Of a DNA stretch of 64,000 nt, positions 1 to 11,424 are shown in pieces. The stretch's first letter is position 1, and each line of letters starts with the position of its first letter. The notes under the pieces are model-generated. The model searched no databases, had not been told where the DNA came from, and saw nothing but the letters and a program-made list of their open reading frames with translations. A program made the translations under genes and the position numbers. This stretch comes from Bagarius yarrelli (Eukaryota; Chordata; Actinopteri; Siluriformes; Sisoridae), in contig VCAZ01000008.1 of the NCBI GenBank assembly GCA_005784505.1, positions 8,204,763-8,268,762 on the forward strand. Reading direction: 5' to 3'.

Positions 1-298
1 CGTGCGTTGTGCAAAAATGGATGTAGCCAAAATACTGCTGTTAACAACTGTGCTAACAAGGCTTATAACATGTATACTGATATATGCACAGTCATCACAT
101 TTTATTACCAAACACAGCCATCCAAATGCAGTAGTACACAAGTATTTCTTATTATTTTTTGAGGCTTCTCATTGGCTGAACATGACTTTACGGTTAGGAT
201 TATATTGCCACCTGTTGGCTTGCATTGCTCTTGGCAGTGCTTTATACAGTGTTTTAGCATTTTAATTTTTTTTAACCGTGCTTGTGTGGATGAAATTT
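1..298. other. no supported gene
   Basis: An 87-codon frame runs over 2-265 but shows no domain, no splice context and no similarity I recognise, so I do not call it a gene. The rest is plain AT-rich DNA. Confidence 0.5.
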
Positions 299-315
299 AA
301 AAAAAAAAAAAAAAA
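299..315. repeat. poly-A run (17 A)
   Basis: Uninterrupted A run directly visible. No retroelement body is recognisable upstream. Confidence 0.9.
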
Positions 316-510
316 GGAAAACTTAATATTTGTACCTGTGTATGTGTGGACATGGCCTAACTATCCCTGCCCTAACCTTTGCCGATTAGTTGGTTTAGGT
401 ATCAATCAGAATCTGGAAAATACCATCTCAGATAAGGGTAGAAAGGGGAAAGAATTAAGTTAATTGGTATCTTCTCATTGATTAAACACACCAGATGCAG
501 ATAATCAGCA

Positions 511-687
511 GTGCATTTGCAGCACTTGGCAGATGCCCTTATCATTGCGACATATCTCTTTTTATACAATTGGGAATTAAGGGCCTTGCTCAGGGGCCAA
601 GCAGTGGTGGCTTGGCGATGCTGGGAATCGAACCCCAGTCTTTCTGTTATCAGTCCAACACCTTATCCACTAAGCCACGACTTCCTG
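511..687 (-). mobile_element. SINE-B copy (tRNA-derived, L2-type tail)
   Basis: Read on the minus strand it starts with a tRNA-like head (GGCTTAGTGG near box A; GGTTCGATTCC as a perfect Pol III box B at about 625-640). The family core follows (CCCTGAGCAAGGCCCTTAA), then a decayed tail in which the usual GTCGCTCTGGATAAGGGC hairpin is damaged (about 545-555). No target-site duplication is clear. Identification rests on matching about 13 other copies in this window. Confidence 0.85.
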
Positions 688-2080
688 TAAGTAAAAACAA
701 AGGAACGTGAGTTGCTTACTTTGGGCTGTATGTGAATTAAGCAGAAGATTTCTGCAAGCAGCGACCTGTGGGGTCCAAGCATTAACAATATAAACTACAT
801 AATAAAAGGCGACTCATTGTCACGCAAATAATGTCCTGCCAGGACTGTATGAAATAACTTCCTATTTCTTTATATAATCTTTAACATTCTGCAGTTTCCC
901 TTTTATTGTGTATAATGCGACACCAAAGCCATTCAGTATAAATTGCATGCTTTTAATGCCACCTCGTCTATCAGCAGACTCATATTTCCTTAGGACTACA
1001 GGAAAATGCTGACATAATGGTAATGACAAAATCTGAGTGAGTAGAGTATGTTGGGTTTTTTTTTTTTTTTCCCCAGAAGCCCCGGTGCTGGAAACATGTG
1101 GCAGAGAAACAATGCGGAGCCACTTCACACACTGTAGGGAGAAGAGAGGAGGCCTGCTGACTCATGTGCATCGCCAGCACATTTGACTAATTCCTCACAT
1201 ATTGCATTTTCTGACTGATTACATAGCTTATACACACACAATATCTCTGCTTCTATAATACACTTGATTCATTGTCCCATTCGACATTATTACATGCATG
1301 TGAGAACAAGAAAATCATCTTTTTCCTAAATTTATAATCTGGTAAAAAAAAAAAAAAATGCAGATACAAATGTGAGCTTGTAGTTGTTGATTGTTTTTTC
1401 TAGTATGAGAGGGTATCAAAAAGTTTCAAGACCCACCAACAGATGGCAGCACAAAAACGAAAGAAAAAGTATCATTTTTATACTGTATATGCATTTACAC
1501 CATCAACCTGCAGACATTTATATTGTCTATTAATCTGATTAAAGAATCAATAATTATTATAATACCTTTGATTCTTGAAGTGTCGTTTCTTTAAATCCCC
1601 CTTAAACGTTCTAGCCCTGAATTACAATGCACACCGACTCTATCTGGCTCTTCTAACTGATTGAATTGAAGCGTCTTACATTTTAATGTCCATGTCAGCC
1701 TGATGCTAAAATTAGAATTTGCGGAAAACATCCAACGCTGACTGTCCTAGTTTAATCAGAAACTTGGCTCCAGAAGTCTGCTGTAGTTCTTCTTAGAAAG
1801 TCTGCATTTAAGAATAGACTCAACTGGCATGCAAAGCACAGATTTAATGGCTCCAATGCACAATATCCATAAGGGAACGAGGTACTTAATTAGTTCACGC
1901 ATCAACACTCGGTTCATGACAGTTATATGATTTTAACTCCACCCGGATTCTTGCTCCAGTAAGTTCTTTCCAAACTGCTACTATCTCTTATGTAGATGAG
2001 CTGTTCTTAATGTTTAAGTGCTATTAAAGATAACCGAGGGTAAGATGTGAAAACCTTGCTCATCCACATAAGCAATCAGC
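688..2080. other. gene-free AT-rich stretch with homopolymers
   Basis: Contains a 15-T run near 1056-1070 and a 15-A run near 1344-1358. Minus-strand frames at 862-1180 run through the T run and look fortuitous. A short string near 1410-1432 resembles a mariner end but has no partner. Nothing else is supported. Confidence 0.5.
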
Positions 2081-2082
2081 TC

Positions 2083-2130
2083 TTCTCTCTCTCTCTCCTT
2101 TTTTGTCTTTCTTAGTAATTCTTTACGCCA

Positions 2131-2165
<35 letters not shown>

Positions 2166-2238
2166 CTCTGTTTGTGTCTCTCTCTCTCTTTTTCTCTTTT
2201 TTTTCTTTCTTAGTAATTCTTTATGCCAGAATTCTCTC

Positions 2239-2283
<45 letters not shown>

Positions 2284-2685
2284 TTTTCTGTTCTCTCTCT
2301 CTCTCTCTCACCTCTGTTCGCTTTCTCTCTCTCTCTCTCTCTACCTCTGTTTGTGTCTCTCTCTCTCTTTTTCTCTTTTTTTTCTTTCTTAGTAATTCTT
2401 TATGCCAGAATCATCTCTCTCTCTCTCTACCTCTGTTTGTGTCTGTTTCTCTCTTTCCTCTCCTGCTCTTTTTTCTTTCCCTCTCTTTCTCTCTTTCTCT
2501 CACTCTGTGTGTGTGTGTCTCTGTCTCTCTTTTCTCTTTCTCTCTCTTTTTTTTCTTTCTTAGTAATTCTGTATGCCAGAATTACCTCTCTCTCTCTCTC
2601 TCTCTACCTCTGTTTGTGTCTCTCTCTCTCTCTCTTTTCTCTCCCGCTCTCTTTTTTTTCTTTCTTTGTAATTCTTTATGCCAGA

Positions 2686-2742
<57 letters not shown>

Positions 2743-2940
2743 TTTACTTACTCTCACTTTTTCTATCCCTCTCTTTCTCTCTTTCTCTCCCTCTGTGTGT
2801 CTCTCACTCTCTCTCTCTCTTAGTGATTCCTTATGCCAGAACCCCCCTCTCTCCCCCCATTTCTCTCTTTCATTCACTCTCACTTTTTCTATCCCTCTCT
2901 CGCTCTGTCCCTCTGTGTGTCTCTCTCTTTATTTCTCTGA
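2083..2940. repeat. CT-rich higher-order array with recurring AGTAATTC..GCCAGAAT motif
   Basis: Polypyrimidine tract made of (CT)n blocks broken by a recurring non-CT motif of about 26 bp (CTTTCTTAGTAATTCTTTAT followed by GCCAGAAT). It recurs near 2114, 2212, 2391, 2562, 2667 and 2822, with a possible seventh decayed copy near 2947. Spacing is irregular at 98, 179, 171, 105 and 155 bp. A second recurring block (ACCTCTGTTTGTGTCTCTCT) lies near 2164, 2342, 2430 and 2608. Long Ser/Leu-rich open frames here, including one of 283 codons, are artefacts of the dinucleotide repeat. Confidence 0.9.
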
Positions 2941-2944
2941 CTTT

Positions 2945-3863
2945 ATTAAAGAATTATTTTATGTGGGAATACATACATACATACAGTCCTTACATACATG
3001 TACCAAAGAAACAAGCACACTTGACAATTCCCAGTGCAACACTGACTGCCTCACATACCCAGACACCGCAATAAACAATATTATAGTCTGCTCTGTGTTC
3101 TTCTTTCATACATCACAGCGAATAAGAGTCATTGTCACTGCTGAAAAAGAAAATTGAGACCTGTCCATTTTACAACTTGCAATTTCAAGAGAAATAAAAC
3201 AACATCAAGTGGAGACTTTGTGTAGAGAAAGCGTTAATTTTAGCGATCACTGGTTATTTGATTGTAGCGTAGTGTAAATATCAGTTTCAGCGACTTCTGA
3301 GTGTGTGATATGTTTGGAGTAACACGGAGTCGGAACACGATGCTACATCTTTGTAGGTTTCATTTTTGGCACGTCAATATTATTCGTTATCTCTACGGAC
3401 ATGGCTTCGTTTCTCTTTTTATTAGATTGTGAATATGAGCTGAAGATGAAGTTTGTTTGTTAAAAATGTTATAAAAATAACTAAATAAACTAAAAAAAAT
3501 CAGTAGGATCTCTTGTATATAATAAGGACATGATATATTATATAACATAATATATTTAAAATCAGCTTTATAATTAATACTACATGACTATTTAAATATA
3601 TATCATGTATGATTTCTATAACAAAACTACTTTCAGGTCATGCTGAAATCTGGCGAACCCTGGGTAATGGGGTTAACGCTGATACTAAAGACACTAGCTG
3701 AATCAAATATAGTTAGACTAAATCACAAATAAATCCAGTGAAAATATACATCCGAAGAGTATGTTAGATAATACTAGGGTGTTGGTTCTATTACAGGGTT
3801 AATTACTAGATCGTAGCTGATAGCAGATTCAAATGTGACAGCATCTTCACTGAATTTAGCTTA
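2945..3863. other. gene-free AT-rich stretch
   Basis: Begins with a short ACAT repeat near 2968-2999. From about 3480 it becomes very AT-rich. I see no element ends or coding similarity. Confidence 0.5.
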
Positions 3864-4198
3864 AAATCTATGTCAATATTTCTTCTTTCGGCTGTTCCCT
3901 TTTATGTGTCACCATAGCGAATCATCTGTCTCCACCTAACTCTATTCTCTACATCCTCTTTACTCACACCCACTAACTTCTCGTTTATCGCATCCATATA
4001 CCTTCCCTTTGGTCTTCCTCTTTTCCTTCTGTCTGGTAGCTTCATTTCTAACATCCTCCTACCGATATATTCACTATCCCTCCACTGTACATGTCCAAAC
4101 CACCTTAATCTGCCTTTCCTGACTTTCTCCCCAAAACATCTAACCTGAGCCGTCCACCTGATGAACTCGTTCGTAATCCTAAATCTATGTCAATATTT
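3864..4198 (-). mobile_element. 5'-truncated RTE-type LINE insertion with 18-bp target-site duplication
   Basis: The insert (3882-4180) lies between two perfect 18-bp direct repeats, AAATCTATGTCAATATTT at 3864-3881 and 4181-4198. On the minus strand it encodes the C-terminus of an RTE-clade retrotransposon protein and ends about 20 bp past the stop, as expected for the very short 3' UTR of RTE elements (…GCCGAAAGAAG). The 5' end is truncated, as in target-primed reverse transcription. The perfect duplication and uninterrupted frame suggest a fairly recent insertion. Confidence 0.92.
3902..4180 (-). pseudogene. RTE LINE ORF2 C-terminal fragment (92 codons, open)
   Basis: Frame read from 4180 down to a TAA at 3902-3904. 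It has 92 sense codons with no internal stop and contains the RTE-clade signatures LRWFGHVQ (about residues 25-32), RRMLEMKLP (about 41-49), RRKRGRPKG (about 51-59) and VRWRQMIRYGD near the end. The complete ORF2 would be roughly ten times longer and carry endonuclease and reverse transcriptase domains, all lost to 5' truncation. There is no start codon in context, so the fragment is not a gene. The match is to family knowledge, not to a search. Confidence 0.9.
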
Positions 4199-4547
4199 AT
4201 AGAGATTAAAATGTGCATCCTTTAAAATCTACTGTTAGTGAATCTGAAAAGTATATCGACATAGGATGGAAGATCAAATAGAATAACAATGTAGATATGC
4301 GGTCATTTTGTCAATTTTCACTCAAAAAATTCACTCCTGTTCAAAGGCCATTCAGATGTAGATTTAAGAGGCTTTCAGATTTTGGCTGTAAGTTTATCTC
4401 GATGGAGATAAAACATTGCTGCAGAAATATTTCAGTCTGTTACAAAGGAAGATTTGATCATGTGGATTTTAAAAGATTTAAGATCCTTTAAATTTAAAGT
4501 TTTATCGAAGCCCAGAAAAGTGGTTGAAGGGGAAGGGAGAGGGGTAG
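4199..4547. other. gene-free stretch
   Basis: Low-complexity AT-rich sequence. A 64-codon frame at 4297-4491 shows nothing recognisable. Confidence 0.5.
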
Positions 4548-4902
4548 AGACAATATTTATTCTTCATCTATACCCGCTTATTCTCTAATTCGGGGTCACA
4601 GGGATCTGCTGGAGTCTGTCCTAGCCGTGTCTGAAAAGGGTGAAAGGCAGGAGGGGTAACAACCTGCAGGGCCACACACTCACTCCTATGGGCAATTTAG
4701 AATCACCAATCAATCTAACATACATGTTTTTGGACTGTGGGAGGAAACCGGAGAACCCAGAGTAAATTCACGCAAGCACAGGGAGAACATGCAAACTTCA
4801 CACAGAGAGGCCTCTGCCCGGGAATCGAACCCGGGACCTTCTTGCTGTGAGGAAACAGTGCTAAACACTAAACCACCGTACTGCCCGCGAGCAGACAACA
4901 TT
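4548..4902 (-). mobile_element. SINE-A copy, near full length
   Basis: Minus-strand copy with body about 4558-4886. The tRNA-like head is at the high-coordinate end (GGTTCGATTCC as box B at about 4822-4832) and the GAAT-type tail at the low end. A deletion of roughly 20 bp near 4660 removes the GGACTGGCGACC block present in other copies. A tentative 10-bp target-site duplication with one mismatch is AGACAATATT (4548-4557) / AGACAACATT (4893-4902), which leaves six extra bases at the 5' end. Confidence 0.85.
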
Positions 4903-5979
4903 CCCATTTCAATTTTTTTATTGCTTTCCTACATTATGTTTATTTTTTCCATATGGTCCTGGTCCTGATCATTATTATCTACTACAAGAGAAGATGCTGC
5001 TCTTATACGTGAAATCAGTCCTCAGCTAAAAACAGCAAAAGTGATGACTCAGATATGAGAGGAATAAAAGTTAGATCAGATAACAAACAGACAAAATTTA
5101 TAGCTATACATTTTTTCTTGAAAAAAAAAGAAAATTAAGGTGGTGGTCCAGTTCATTTTAAGTTAGGAATAATTTATGTGTCATTTTTTTATTAGAAAAT
5201 AATCACAGATGTGGTGGTGGGTTTTTCTTTTCAACCTGAATTTGTGCATTTTTCAATAACAGCGCAACGGGAAGTGATTTATTCCTCCTAACCCACAGCA
5301 ATTTCCCAACACTAGCATTTATTATTTATAAATGAGCACGTTTAAATAAATGCAGTAATATACATCATGCAACTGGTTAACACTTTCTGACCAATCAGAA
5401 TTAAGAATTTAACAGCGATGTGACAAAACACTATACTTAAATCTATAATCTTTTTGTTCTCCTGCATTTTAAGCGAATGCTTCCCTCGTGTTTGTATATA
5501 TATTCCTATTTAGTTGCTGTTATTTAACCCAGTTTTCATTTTCTTCACAGTAGGACATGTAACAAAATAGACCAAGCTAATAATGGCTAAAATAAAACAG
5601 CCAGATGGACCCTTAGACTAAAAGCAAGTTCTTATTTTTTATTCAGAATAAGGATTAAATGACAACTAAAACTCCTTTTCTACGTTACCCACTTTCATAG
5701 CTCTCATCCAGCTTCACCTGCACCATCCATCTCCTCGTATGAGACTTGACAGTTTGTTGAAGTAGCTGGTGGCAGCTATCAGCAGCTATTTCTCCATGAT
5801 ACAGTCACCTTAACCACACTCTTGTCTCCCCTTGATCTTCCTGTCCCACTGATAAGTGATAAATGGGCATTTGGGCTTTAGGCCAACATGTTTATACATT
5901 AGGGTTCTGCTAAGGTCTCCTTTTTTACACAGTGGGTGAAGTTGTAATTTGCTGATTGGTCAGTGTGGATATCTCACAC
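4903..5979. other. gene-free AT-rich stretch
   Basis: No open frame, repeat end or regulatory array stands out. The segment just after the SINE (4901-4930) is closely similar to 8487-8517; see findings. Confidence 0.5.
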
Positions 5980-6355
5980 AACTTCTAACAGGACAACACG
6001 GTGGCTTAGTGTTTAGCACTGTTGCCTCACAACAAGAAGGTCCCAGGTTGGATTCTCGGGCAGGGGTCTTTTTTGTGGATTTTACATGTTCTCCCCGTGG
6101 TTACTCCGGGTTCTCTGGTTTTCTCCAACAGTCCAAAAGCATGTATGTCAGGTTGATTAGTGATTCTAAATTGCCTATAGGAGTGAGTGTAAGTGTGTAT
6201 GGCCTTGTGATGGACTGGCGATTTGTCCAGGGTGTTACCCCTCCTGCCTTTTGCCCTTTTAGAGATGGCTGGGATAGACTCCAGCAGATCCCTGTGACCC
6301 CGAATTAGGGAATAAGCGGGTATAGAAGATGAATGAATAAATGAACTTGTAACAG
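5980..6355 (+). mobile_element. SINE-A copy, full length, with target-site duplication
   Basis: Body 5992-6343. Box A-like TGGCTTAGTGT, an altered box B (GGTTGGATTCT), the TTTGCCCTTTTAGAGATGGC-type 3' domain and a GAATGAATAAATG tail. It is flanked by AACTTCTAACAG (5980-5991) and AACTTGTAACAG (6344-6355), a 12-bp duplication with one mismatch. A 119-codon frame over this element is spurious. Confidence 0.92.
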
Positions 6356-7307
6356 AAAATCACATCTCCGGTGGCCCAGCAGGGCAACGTACCTGGCAAC
6401 CCTGACCGAGTCCTGAAAGGTAATTTTACTGATTACAAAATAAAAATATTGTCATAAAGAACTACTTGCAAACAATGTCTAATTAATAAAGAATAATACA
6501 ATCAATTCCTAATACTTTTTCCAACCTGAATAATAATTTTTGTTCTATAAATCGACTTTTTGCTTGGTGACGTAGATGAGCGAATTTAAAAGCTATCAGT
6601 TGTGAGCTGCTAATTTGTGTGATAAATATGCTTTAATTTCAGAGGGTATAAATCCGGCTGAGAATAAATAGTGGTGTAAACTGCACTTGGCAGTCATGTG
6701 AGAGAATTATACTGATGAGTAACATATACAAGATGGTCACATACTGTATAAAGTCACGTTTATAGCGCTTTAGTGTAGTCGATTCCAGTCGATTAAGAAT
6801 AATCACGTAGACATAATTTATTAAAAACAAATTAAAGTGTAATTCTGGCTGAGGTTTGAAACTAGAACCTGGGTTTCTTCTGTTGCCTCAAACTAAAAAA
6901 AATAAAATAGTGTATACTTTTATACTTTTCATTAACAAAATCAATAGTCTCCGCTAGTCTGATATTCTACTGTAATTTCATAATGCAATGATTCCGTTGC
7001 ATTTTTACTGAAGCAATATTAGTATTGACCAGTTTTTAAACAAGTTACGTTTTTGTCGTTGGCAGAGAAAATAGTCAAGGACTGAAACATATGCACTTTT
7101 TGCTGGCACTTTATTTATGGAAATATTGTTTTTTTTCCAATGCTTTATTAGGCTTCTACGCTTTTATTGTGCGTATGTATTATTTACAGATTAGCAACGC
7201 TGTTTTACAGAAAGTAAAGTATATAGAAAGTACATATCATATAATATGTCCTTTGGGATGTAGCTGTTGTTTTAGAACAAGTTTTTGTAATTAAATAAAT
7301 CAAATCA
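6356..7307. other. gene-free AT-rich stretch
   Basis: Several short frames (60-67 codons) occur on both strands, none with recognisable content. No element ends seen. Confidence 0.5.
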
Positions 7308-8153
7308 TCTCCAACTAGGGGTGGGAATCTGTAGATAATTTACGACCCGATCCGATTCCGATTCTGGGAGTCACGATCCGATTCCAAAATGATTCTTAAT
7401 CTACACTTTTTTTTGTTTACATCGTTCCATTTTAACCAGAATTGGAGTTTCTGTGCTTTTTGTTTATAGTTAAAATTTCTGTATAACAATATCATCCATC
7501 TTTAAAAAGATAATTTAGTTTCATAATTTCTATTTAAAAAGTTGTGTTCAGGATGAAGAAGCTCTGAATGAAACAGAGAAATGTCAGATTATTATAACAA
7601 CTATGAAGAGCACCTGAATGACGACGTCGTAAGGAGACACTGTACCTCGGCTCAAGCACTTGCAACGGTGTATGAAACCCTGTGATATCCATAACGGATT
7701 ACAGGACAAATCCTTGGCAATAAAACTGCCACTGACCGAGTAATTCACTTCACCTTTACAGAATTTCGCCGGAAACTTTGCTACTTCCTGGAGGATCCTT
7801 AGTGGACGCGACCAGAGAAGAAGTTTGTTTCTCCAAAATATTTGAATTTGGTGCCACAAACTTGGCACACTCTTATAAACAACACCTTTATCTTCACAAA
7901 ATGTGTTGCCACACAGTCAGTTTTAAATTTAATGTCTCAGGTCTTAGTTTGTCCAGCTTTGTCTAAATTAAGCATAATCGGCAGAAAAATACTTGAGTCT
8001 ATCAGTGCTAATTATTTTTCAGTTTCTTCCTCGAGAACACGCAGACCCGCACTGTCGCCATCTAATTTAAATTTAGAATCAATTCTGAACTTTTGGGAAT
8101 CGATTTACAATCGTTAGAGAAAGAATCTTTTTTTTCCCACTATTATCTCCAAC
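7308..8153. mobile_element. hAT-like non-autonomous DNA element, 830 bp, with 8-bp TSD
   Basis: Element 7316-8145. It begins TAGGGGTGGGAATC and ends with the imperfect inverse (GAATC, a T run, CCCACTATTA). Subterminal inverted similarity adds support (ATCCGATTCCAAAATGATTC at left, against the complement of TTTTGGGAATCGAT at right). It is bounded by a perfect 8-bp duplication TCTCCAAC at 7308-7315 and 8146-8153; an 8-bp TSD is characteristic of hAT transposons. No transposase is encoded, and the small frames inside (60-94 codons) have no recognisable domain, so it is a deletion derivative or MITE moved in trans. Confidence 0.8.
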
Positions 8154-8185
8154 AAAGGCAAACTGATCATGTACACAATCATTTA

Positions 8186-8292
8186 TAGATAGATAGACAG
8201 ATAGATAGACAGATAGATAAATAGATAGAACTTTATTGTTATTGCAAAGTAGCTACAAAATGCTGTTTAGCCTTTACCAAAAGTGCAAACAG
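8186..8292 (-). mobile_element. GATA microsatellite plus probable LINE 3' end
   Basis: An imperfect (GATA)n tract (8186-8229) runs into AACTTTATTGTTATTGCAAA. Read on the minus strand this is a 3' end with an ACAATAAAGTT-type polyadenylation-like signal followed by a TCTA repeat tail, as seen at teleost non-LTR element ends. No coding part remains. Confidence 0.5.
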
Positions 8293-9873
8293 TAGAAAAT
8301 GTGCAAATGAACAAGTGCAGAGAAATATGTACTTTAATAAATAAGGCTTCGTTTGTCTATAGAAAATTATGGGAAAGTTGTGTTATATATAGTGTTAGGG
8401 GTAATTATATTGTATATTGGGTGGAGACGGGGGTGGGGGGGGCGGCAATTGACCGCTCCATACCTAATCATGTGAGAAAGTGCAGAGTTCCCATTTTAAT
8501 TTTTTTATTGCTTCCTTCCTTCTAACTAAAATGGCCGTCTACAGTTTCCTGTAATTCAGTCAAGATTGATATTTCCAGATGTTACCACCATATGCCACCG
8601 CTCCGATCTAAACCATTAGAATGTGATTCAATATGAAATATGTTTGCAGCATAAGTAGAATGCGGAGATATGACTCAATATAACTCGGCTTGTGTTACCT
8701 TGAAAGTGTTTACCCACTTATATAGATGCCTGTTGGCTCTTTTTATTAATTACTGTCATGACTTTCACAGTATTAATAAGGATCATTTACATTATCCGAT
8801 ATGTTTGTTTGGAAACAACAATATAGCTTAATTCAATTTCTCAGCAAACAACTCAAGTGTAATAATATTTCAATTGTAATATTTTTATGTTGATTTTCAA
8901 ATTGTACAAATATTAACAGGACAGTGCTTTAAAATCTCTAAATTACTAATTTATGATGCTAAGTGACTACGTTTATTAGCCTAAGCCACAGCCGAAAGGT
9001 GTTTATTCGTCATGTACCCAGTTATCTAAGTTATTTATAGAAGTTAGCAACTTCTTCCAAACTGTCCATATGAATGAATCTAAGACTATCAACTTAGTTA
9101 AAAACAGAATAAATAGAACTGAATTGATATAAGAAGTGTTTAATATATTGACGTTACATGTAGTAACAGAACAGAACGTATAAAAATACTGAAATTTTGG
9201 ACATACGGTATGACACTGTGGTGGGTGGAGTCTTGGATGATTTTACGCAGATCTGGCACTCTGTAAGTGATAGCCTGGGAGTTGATTACCAGACCCGTTT
9301 TATATATTGCACCAATTTAGTACTCAATTATTTCATGCTTAAATAACCTACAGCTATTAGGTTATATTATGCAATATATTAATATTTGATATTTATACTG
9401 CATAAGTGATGATAATAATGAATCAAAGAAGTTACCAAATACTCCCACTATTTAACATAGTAGGAGAATGGAGGGAGCGTGTAAGGTTGTTTTAGTCAGG
9501 GCAGAGACAAATGAAAAGCTAAGCTAAATGGTGTCTCAAAGCATTTAGCAACTATAGAATTTTTATAGATGTTACCGTTTTTTTTTGTTATATATAAGTG
9601 TTGGTAATTTGCCAAGCTCCTGCATAATAAGTTGTGTATGCATGCTGCATCAGTGCAATAGCTAGCATGTAGAGAAGATTACATTGTTATATCGCACAAG
9701 CCAACCCAACTATGACTCAGTTAGTTGTTAATATATATATATATATATATGGAACATTATTTTCTGATGTACTATTATTTTCTGAATGGGTATCTATTCA
9801 TAGTTATAAGCAGGGCCAGAAGAAGTATTTTATCTGGGTGCTCCTCTGTGTCGCTAATTATTTACACATAATA
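8293..9873. other. gene-free stretch with a TA microsatellite
   Basis: Contains a G-rich patch at about 8427-8446 and a (TA)n run at 9730-9750. The rest is AT-rich with no frames or repeats I can assign. Confidence 0.5.
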
Positions 9874-10066
9874 AAATGGTAGCGCAGTGGTTAAAAAGTT
9901 GGACTGCTAATTGGAAGATTTTCAGCACCACCAAGTTACCACTGCTGGGTCCCTGAGTAAGGCCCTTAACCACCAAATTGCTCAGTTGTAGAGATAAATG
10001 ATAAAGAAAGAGATAAATGTAAGTCGCTCTGGATAAGTCTGCCAACTGCTGTAAATAAAAATGTTA
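9874..10066 (+). mobile_element. SINE-B copy
   Basis: Plus-strand head GGTAGCGCAGTGGTTAAA fits Pol III box A. Box B has been lost (TTTTCAGCACC where GGTTCRANNCC is expected). The core CCTGAGTAAGGCCCTTAACC and the tail GTAAGTCGCTCTGGATAAG are present, but about 7 bp of the distal hairpin arm are missing. Confidence 0.85.
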
Positions 10067-10616
10067 ATAAATCTAACACACCCATTGTCAGTTTTATTTG
10101 TAGTAGCTGTGTAACATAATATTGCATTGTTTTTTTTTATTTAATATGGATGTTTGTATAAATACTAATGTATGTTGACATAATATGGTCATAATATGGT
10201 AAAAAACATTTAGTATGCTCTCCTAGGCTTCCTGGTGGCGGCTTAGTTTGATCATGCTTTGGGCATATTTATGTTCATTTATATTTTTCCACAGAACAGA
10301 ATCCCATATACCCTCTGTATTCATGAGGCATCTTTAACATTTTCTCATGGTACCCCCATGTAAATGATTAGCACAATTGACTGTTACCAGTGTTGTAAAT
10401 AATGTCGCTAATAGATTTTTTTCACCTATAAAATAGTTTTTTCTCATTTATCTGAATTTGCAAGCACATTGCAGACACCGGCCAGATGCGTTCAGTTCAG
10501 GGCCGCCAATATGACCCACTGCTGGATCAATGAAGTAATGTAAAAAGTTTAAACGCGAACATTTGTTGACTAAGTTGACATACAAACAGGTGCAGAAACC
10601 TCATTTGGAAAGTATA

Positions 10617-10622
<6 letters not shown>
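10067..10622. other. gene-free stretch
   Basis: AT-rich; nothing recognised. Confidence 0.5.

Positions 10623-10693
<71 letters not shown>
10623..10693. repeat. (TA)n microsatellite, 71 bp
   Basis: Uninterrupted TA dinucleotides. The 64-codon Tyr/Ile frame across it is an artefact. Confidence 0.97.
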
Positions 10694-10695
<2 letters not shown>

Positions 10696-11424
10696 TAAGT
10701 TATACTATGTTTTATAAATACTATTACATAGTTTTAGATATTGTTACTCCAGTGTAAAAAAATAACAAACCTTAGTAGCACACATAGCCTGTATGTAGAA
10801 TTGTTAGCAAAGGATGTAATTTGTATAATAGAATAAAATCTTGTCCATGCAATCATGTGACTATTATCTCCATAATAGCCTATACATTGGATACTGTCAT
10901 AGGTTTATAAGGCTGTATAAGACTTCTCCCAAAACAAAGACTACATTCTGTTCTTTGTTAGGCATTTATTTAGAGCAGAAAGTCCTCTCAATTTAAGCTT
11001 TATTTATTTTCAGAACTTACTAAACGCAATCTTGACCAACCGTTGTGTTTTGCAATTACTACACTCAGCTCGCTATTAGAGGCATGATAGTTATAGCATG
11101 GTAATTATAGATACCATTATCATTAGCCTACTCAACGGCTGAACCGCTCAATAATTCCGTAGATTACAAGCATGAACGAATCTGCAATTTTTCACTATAA
11201 AACATTTATTGTGGTTTGGTTATTATTTACAAGCATTACACTTAATTCGTAAAGATGCACGAAATAAAAAACTATTAAAAGATTATAACATGCAATTATC
11301 ATATCGAGCCCGGAAACATTACCTCTTCTCTCGGCTACCTTACAGTAATAAATTGCAAACCAGTAATGTGCCAATGAACAACCTGAACAAAGATAACATA
11401 ATAACTCTTTCTGATGAGTCATTG
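10694..11424. other. gene-free stretch
   Basis: A 104-codon plus frame (11209-11523) and an overlapping minus frame have no recognisable domain. The plus frame's end lies inside SINE-F sequence, so it is not a gene. Confidence 0.5.

Noticed and set aside
1410..1432. Mariner terminal repeat (GAGGGTATCAAAAAGTTTC)
   Set aside because: No inverted partner or TA-flanked element body could be found.
2223..3074. 283-codon Ser/Leu-rich open frame, with overlapping plus and minus frames
   Set aside because: Translation of CT dinucleotide repeats; open in several frames and on the complement as Arg/Glu repeats.
5949..6308. 119-codon frame on the plus strand
   Set aside because: It is the translation of SINE-A; similar short frames recur in the other SINE-A copies (4710, 25875, 40140).
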